A stretch of 9,697 bases of DNA from SVFI01 sp045546735 (lineage in GTDB: Bacteria; Bacillota; Clostridia; Lachnospirales; Lachnospiraceae). Below are positions 6,357 to 9,697 of this stretch, piece by piece. The notes below the pieces were generated by a model. It had not been told where the DNA came from. It searched no databases and was given only the letters and a program-made list of their open reading frames with translations. Numbering within the stretch: position 1 is the first letter of the stretch; every line of letters begins with the position of its first letter. Where the stretch lies: assembly GCA_045546735.1 (NCBI GenBank), contig JAZQDJ010000081.1:1-9697 (forward strand), written 5' to 3'. The position numbers and the translations under genes are program-made.

Positions 6357-7064
6357 CTACATAAAATTATATGCATAAATCACAACAACACTGACCGCAA
6401 CAAAAATCACTCCGAGAATCAACGACATGATATTAAATGTACGTGACATTCCTTTTTCATAAAACACAGTCGGTTTCTCCGGATTCAAAAAGATTTCCCT
6501 ATATTCTCCTTCATTGACATAAAGAAGATTTGTGTATATTTCCTGACTCCCCGTATAAGTCTGTCCATTATAATAGTATTCGTAAACCGGACAATATGTC
6601 TTTGTGCTTCTGCCATCGGACGAATTACTGTAATGCCATTTCACATCCACACATTTTCCCAGCACCGCATAAGTGCATTTTTTCTGTTCCAGTTTCTCTA
6701 TCACAATCTGAATTAAAAGCAAAATTCCCACAACAAAAAACACTCCTGCTGCCATGTTAGGGATATGTTTCACTATATTTTCCTTCGTCACTTCATTCCC
6801 GAACTGCCACAAAAGTCCGCTTATCACAACAGTAAATCCAATCATCGGAAATATAACAATAATCGGATGTCGAAATCCTGCCTTGATTTCATTTATCAAA
6901 CCGGCCACGCCGAATACAACAAAGTATTGGCCGAAAACAATAGCTGTCCAGCCCAACGCATGCAATTTCGCCGTCATAATCAATGCAATTAACGACATTA
7001 CAAACCAACTCAAAAAAATAATCGAAAAAACAATCGATGAAACCGGCGTTTTCTTTTTACTCAA
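6357..7064 (-). CDS. DUF3592-like multi-pass membrane protein (TTG start)
   Basis: The function of this 235-residue protein is unknown. It shows five hydrophobic segments likely to span the membrane, at about 9-31, 38-57, 66-86, 103-123 and 211-231. A soluble region at about 124-208 separates the fourth and fifth. It contains CPVYEYYYNGQTYTGSQE (158-175) and FLNPEKPTVFYEKG (192-205), which resemble the DUF3592 pattern of a YxYxxxGxxY strand followed by a DPxxP-like segment. Three cysteines (130, 138, 158) fall in this region. The start codon is TTG (7062-7064), supported by AAAGGGGA (7072-7079) at 7-base spacing and a strong promoter just upstream; the next in-frame Met (23) would cut the first membrane segment. 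It leads the run into prmA, 13 bases downstream. No link to ribosome modification is visible in the protein itself. Confidence 0.75.
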   Translation of the reverse strand: MSKKKTPVSSIVFSIIFLSWFVMSLIALIMTAKLHALGWTAIVFGQYFVVFGVAGLINEIKAGFRHPIIVIFPMIGFTVVISGLLWQFGNEVTKENIVKHIPNMAAGVFFVVGILLLIQIVIEKLEQKKCTYAVLGKCVDVKWHYSNSSDGRSTKTYCPVYEYYYNGQTYTGSQEIYTNLLYVNEGEYREIFLNPEKPTVFYEKGMSRTFNIMSLILGVIFVAVSVVVIYAYNFM

Positions 7065-7096
7065 TACCTTGTCCCCTTTCTCACAATTCGTCGCTC

Positions 7097-7125
7097 ATTA
7101 TATCATACTTTTGCCGGCTGGACAA
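7097..7125 (-). promoter_or_regulatory. Near-consensus promoter of the DUF3592-prmA-rsmE operon
   Basis: Minus-strand TTGTCC (7120-7125) is followed after exactly 17 bases by TATAAT (7097-7102), with TGA before it forming an extended -10. Initiation near 7090 gives a leader of about 25 bases ahead of the TTG start at 7064. No CIRCE-type inverted repeat is present, so heat-shock control by HrcA is not indicated here. Confidence 0.85.
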
Positions 7126-7134
7126 CTTGCGCAT

Positions 7135-7166
7135 AAGAAAAGGAGCCATTGCATCGCAATCGCTCC
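7135..7166 (-). terminator. Rho-independent terminator after dnaJ
   Basis: The minus-strand hairpin pairs GGAGC and ATTGC with GCAAT and GCTCC around a GAT loop, with one internal G-G mismatch (7142-7166). It is followed by TTTTCTT (7135-7141) and begins 10 bases after the dnaJ stop. It separates the chaperone transcript from the prmA operon, whose -35 box lies 9 bases further on. Confidence 0.85.
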
Positions 7167-7176
7167 GAACCTAATC

Positions 7177-8376
7177 TTATCTGAATAATCCTTTTTTCTT
7201 TTTAGACGCTTTTCCTCCGGAACCCTTCGGATCTTTTGGGTCATTGTCCTTTTTATTCGCTGTATATTCCTTTACCGCTTCAAGCGAATTGTCCGTCGCC
7301 GCATCAAACTGACGAAGAAGGTCTTTTGCCTCTCCCGAAAGCTTATCAGGAATCTGTACCACCAATGTCACATATTGGTCACCTCGCACATTTTTATCAC
7401 GGAGAGAAGGAACACCTTTTCCTTTCAGACGGATTTTTGTATCGGTCTGTGTACCGGCTTTCACATCATAAACAACTCTTCCGTCCACAGTATCAATCAA
7501 AATCTCGCCACCGAGCGCAGCAACTGCAAACGATATCGGTACCGTTGAGAAAATATTGTAATCCTGTCTCTGGAAAATCGGATGACGCTGAACCATAACC
7601 TCAACAAGAAGATCTCCTCTCGGTCCTCCATTGATGCCCGGTTCTCCTTTATCACGAATACGGATACTCTGTCCGTGGTCAATACCGGCCGGAATTGTCA
7701 CCTGAATTTTCTTACGGTTTGAAACATAACCGGAACCATGACAATCACTACACTTCTCCTTGATTATCTGACCGCTTCCGTTACAGTCCGGACATGTTTG
7801 GACATTTCGGACGGTTCCGAAGAACGACTGCTGTGTAAATACAACCTGACCTTTACCGCCACATTTTGTACATGTCGTTTTGGACGTTCCCGGTTTTGCA
7901 CCGCTTCCGTTACATGTAGGACAACTGTCTTTCAACGTAAGCTCAATTTCTTTGTCTACGCCGAATACGGCCTCTTCAAATGTAATTCGGACACTTGTAC
8001 GAATGTTTGCTCCTTTCATCGGGCCATTACTTTGACGACGACGGCTGCCTCCGCCAAACATATCACCGAAAATATCACCGAAAATATCAGTAAAGTCGGC
8101 ACCGTTAAAATCAAAACCGCCGAAGCCTCCGCCTCCGCCGCCTTGTTCAAACGCAGCATGACCAAACTGGTCATACTGACGTTTCTTTTCAGGGTCGCTG
8201 AGAATTGCGTACGCCTCGGAGGCCTCTTTGAATTTCTTCTCAGCCTCCTGATCTCCCGGGTTCATGTCCGGATGGTATTTTTTCGCAAGTGCTCTGTATG
8301 CTTTTTTAATCGCTGCTTCATCAGCATTTTTATCTACACCTAAGACTTCATAATAGTCCCGTTTCTGCTCTGCCAT
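7177..8376 (-). CDS. dnaJ: Chaperone protein DnaJ (type I Hsp40)
   Basis: DnaJ delivers unfolded clients to DnaK and stimulates its ATPase. The 399-residue product has all type I parts. The J domain (about 6-72) carries HPD at 35-37. A Gly/Phe-rich linker (about 79-110) contains GDIFGDMF. Four CxxCxGxG zinc-binding repeats fall at Cys152/155, Cys169/172, Cys195/198 and Cys209/212. The client-binding C-terminal domains follow (about 220-345), and the tail is lysine-rich, ending SKKKKGLFR. It starts 9 bases after dnaK, whose end carries a double stop (TAATAA). The nearest Shine-Dalgarno, GAGAGG (8391-8396), lies inside the last dnaK codons, 14 bases from the ATG. That spacing is long, so translation by coupling or reinitiation after dnaK is likely. 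No grpE is visible between or after the pair. Confidence 0.97.
   Translation of the reverse strand: MAEQKRDYYEVLGVDKNADEAAIKKAYRALAKKYHPDMNPGDQEAEKKFKEASEAYAILSDPEKKRQYDQFGHAAFEQGGGGGGFGGFDFNGADFTDIFGDIFGDMFGGGSRRRQSNGPMKGANIRTSVRITFEEAVFGVDKEIELTLKDSCPTCNGSGAKPGTSKTTCTKCGGKGQVVFTQQSFFGTVRNVQTCPDCNGSGQIIKEKCSDCHGSGYVSNRKKIQVTIPAGIDHGQSIRIRDKGEPGINGGPRGDLLVEVMVQRHPIFQRQDYNIFSTVPISFAVAALGGEILIDTVDGRVVYDVKAGTQTDTKIRLKGKGVPSLRDKNVRGDQYVTLVVQIPDKLSGEAKDLLRQFDAATDNSLEAVKEYTANKKDNDPKDPKGSGGKASKKKKGLFR
8060..8089 (-). repeat. Short 12-base tandem repeat in the dnaJ Gly/Phe region
   Basis: Two perfect copies of ATATCACCGAAA (8060-8071 and 8072-8083, plus-strand sense) are followed by a half copy (8084-8089). 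The period is a multiple of three and encodes the repeated Gly-Asp-Ile/Met-Phe motif of the flexible linker, so copy-number change would keep the frame. Confidence 0.7.
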
Positions 8377-8385
8377 AACGATTTA

Positions 8386-9697
8386 TTAAACCTCTCTGTA
8401 ATCTCCGTCCACTACATCACCTTCCGGTTCGCTGCCTGCAGCACCGCCCATATTAGGGTCAAAACCGCCTGCTCCCATGTTAGGATCAGCACCTGCTGCT
8501 CCCTGCGCCTGCTCATACATCTTTGTAAACAGTGCCTGTGCGGAGTTTGTAAGTTTTTCTTTCTTTGCTTTGAGCTCTGTCACCTGATCCGCCGACATCT
8601 CCTGATCCTTTGTCGCATCAAGGAATGCTTTAAGGTCTGCAAGATCTGCTTCTACCGGAGCTTTCTCGCTGTCAGATAATTTATCTCCCACTTCACCGAG
8701 TGCTTTTTCTGTCTGGAATGCGAATGAGTCAGCATCGTTTCTTGCATCAATCGCTTCTCTGCGGGCTTTGTCCTGCGCCTCGAACTCAGCTGCCTCTTTG
8801 ACAGCTCTGTCGATTTCATCGTCAGACATATTAGAACCTGCTGTGATTGTAATGTGCTGTTCTTTTCCTGTACCAAGGTCTTTTGCAGATACATTTACAA
8901 TACCATTTGCATCGATATCAAAAGTAACTTCAATCTGCGGAATTCCGCGAGGAGCCGGAGCAATACCGTCAAGACGGAACTGGCCTAATGATTTGTTGTC
9001 TCTTGCAAACTGTCTTTCACCCTGAACTACGTTGATATCAACTGCGCTCTGATTATCTGCTGCAGTAGAGAAAATCTGGCTCTTCTTTGTAGGAATTGTT
9101 GTATTTCTTTCAATCAATCTTGTAGCCACGCCGCCCATTGTCTCGATAGAAAGAGAAAGCGGAGTAACATCAAGAAGAAGGATATCACCTGCCCCTGCAT
9201 CGCCGGCAAGTTTTCCACCCTGAACAGACGCACCGAGTGCCACACATTCATCCGGATTAAGGGTTTTGTTAGGCTCATGTCCTGTAAGCTGTTTTACTTT
9301 ATCCTGAACAGCAGGGATACGTGTAGAACCTCCCACAAGTAATACTTTACCGATTTCAGAAGCTGTAAGACCTGCATCTTTTAACGCATTCTGAACCGGA
9401 ATTGCTGTTCTTTCTACAAGATCATGTGTAAGTTCATCAAATTTTGCTCTTGTAAGGTTCATATCAAAGTGAAGCGGGCCACTTGCGTTCATACTGATGA
9501 ACGGAAGATTAATATTAGTAGTTGTAGCAGAAGACAACTCTTTTTTCGCCTTTTCTGCCGCTTCTTTTAATCTCTGAAGTGCCATTTTATCATTGGAAAG
9601 GTCTACGCCGTTTGCTGCTTTGAACTCAGCAATCATCCAATCGATAACTTTCTGGTCAAAGTCATCTCCACCAAGACGTGTATCACCGTTTGTAGAT
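8386..9697 (-). CDS. dnaK: Chaperone protein DnaK (Hsp70), 5' end outside the window
   Basis: DnaK is the ATP-driven Hsp70 that binds exposed hydrophobic peptides, cycling with DnaJ and GrpE. The frame stays open to the window edge. The first readable residues are STNGDTRLGGDDFDQKVIDW, a nucleotide-binding-domain segment near residue 190 of typical DnaK, so about 30 percent of the protein is missing. Of the 436 visible residues, VLLVGGSTRIPAVQ is at 118-131 and completes the ATPase domain. The linker DILLLDVTPLSL is at 171-182, followed by the peptide-binding beta domain (including GERQFARDNKSLGQF) and a helical lid. The disordered tail (about 399-436) repeats DPNMG and ends EPEGDVVDGDYREV. 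The Met at 9634-9636 is internal, not the start. dnaJ follows 9 bases after the stop, as in the usual Firmicute hrcA-grpE-dnaK-dnaJ operon. Confidence 0.97.
   Translation of the reverse strand, partial: STNGDTRLGGDDFDQKVIDWMIAEFKAANGVDLSNDKMALQRLKEAAEKAKKELSSATTTNINLPFISMNASGPLHFDMNLTRAKFDELTHDLVERTAIPVQNALKDAGLTASEIGKVLLVGGSTRIPAVQDKVKQLTGHEPNKTLNPDECVALGASVQGGKLAGDAGAGDILLLDVTPLSLSIETMGGVATRLIERNTTIPTKKSQIFSTAADNQSAVDINVVQGERQFARDNKSLGQFRLDGIAPAPRGIPQIEVTFDIDANGIVNVSAKDLGTGKEQHITITAGSNMSDDEIDRAVKEAAEFEAQDKARREAIDARNDADSFAFQTEKALGEVGDKLSDSEKAPVEADLADLKAFLDATKDQEMSADQVTELKAKKEKLTNSAQALFTKMYEQAQGAAGADPNMGAGGFDPNMGGAAGSEPEGDVVDGDYREV

Noticed and set aside
7065..7176. CIRCE heat-shock operator near the second promoter
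   Set aside because: The only sizeable inverted repeat is the dnaJ terminator; the TTAGCACTC-N9-GAGTGCTAA pattern is absent.
7738..8343. A 201-codon plus-strand open frame with many Cys and Thr residues opposite dnaJ
   Set aside because: Its composition mirrors the zinc-finger and glycine codons of dnaJ on the other strand; no ribosome-binding site or family match was seen.
8386..9636. A DnaK-like gene starting at the ATG 9634-9636
   Set aside because: The frame continues to the window edge with clear DnaK sequence (GDTRLGGDDFD), so this Met is internal to a truncated dnaK.

Overview
The window looks like a core-chromosome segment from a low-to-mid GC Firmicute, most likely a clostridium of the Lachnospiraceae type. 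The evidence is the dnaK-dnaJ pair, an IreB-family regulator, a ThiI without a rhodanese domain next to its own cysteine desulfurase, purine-rich Shine-Dalgarno sites and sigma-A-type promoters. The assignment is inferred from protein resemblance; no rRNA is present to fix it. I see no mobile elements, CRISPR arrays, tRNAs or rRNAs, and the genes are tightly packed with no gap over about 115 bases.

Reading along the minus strand from the right end: (1) a 5'-truncated dnaK, then dnaJ 9 bases later, closed by a hairpin terminator at 7135-7166. (2) A new near-consensus promoter (7097-7125) starts a five-gene run: a DUF3592-like membrane protein with a TTG start, prmA (L11 methyltransferase), rsmE (16S rRNA U1498 methyltransferase), a NifS/IscS-type cysteine desulfurase and thiI (tRNA 4-thiouridine synthase). 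(3) One plus-strand gene at 1823-2053 encodes a 76-residue HPr-like protein that has lost the phospho-accepting histidine but keeps the regulatory serine segment. It has its own promoter and a strong terminator and sits convergent to thiI. (4) Back on the minus strand and divergent from the HPr-like gene come mtaB (tRNA ms2t6A37 methylthiotransferase) and ireB, which has its own near-consensus promoter overlapping the mtaB stop codon.

Functionally, most of the genes maintain or modify the translation apparatus: PrmA on a ribosomal protein, RsmE on rRNA, ThiI plus the desulfurase and MtaB on tRNA, and DnaK/DnaJ on protein folding. The HPr-like protein and IreB are small regulators that probably connect to carbon-state and Ser/Thr-kinase signalling. 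I found no clearly new multi-gene system. The most interesting items are the histidine-less HPr paralogue, the divergent promoter region it shares with mtaB, the private ireB promoter, and a hairpin that places the desulfurase ribosome-binding site in its loop.
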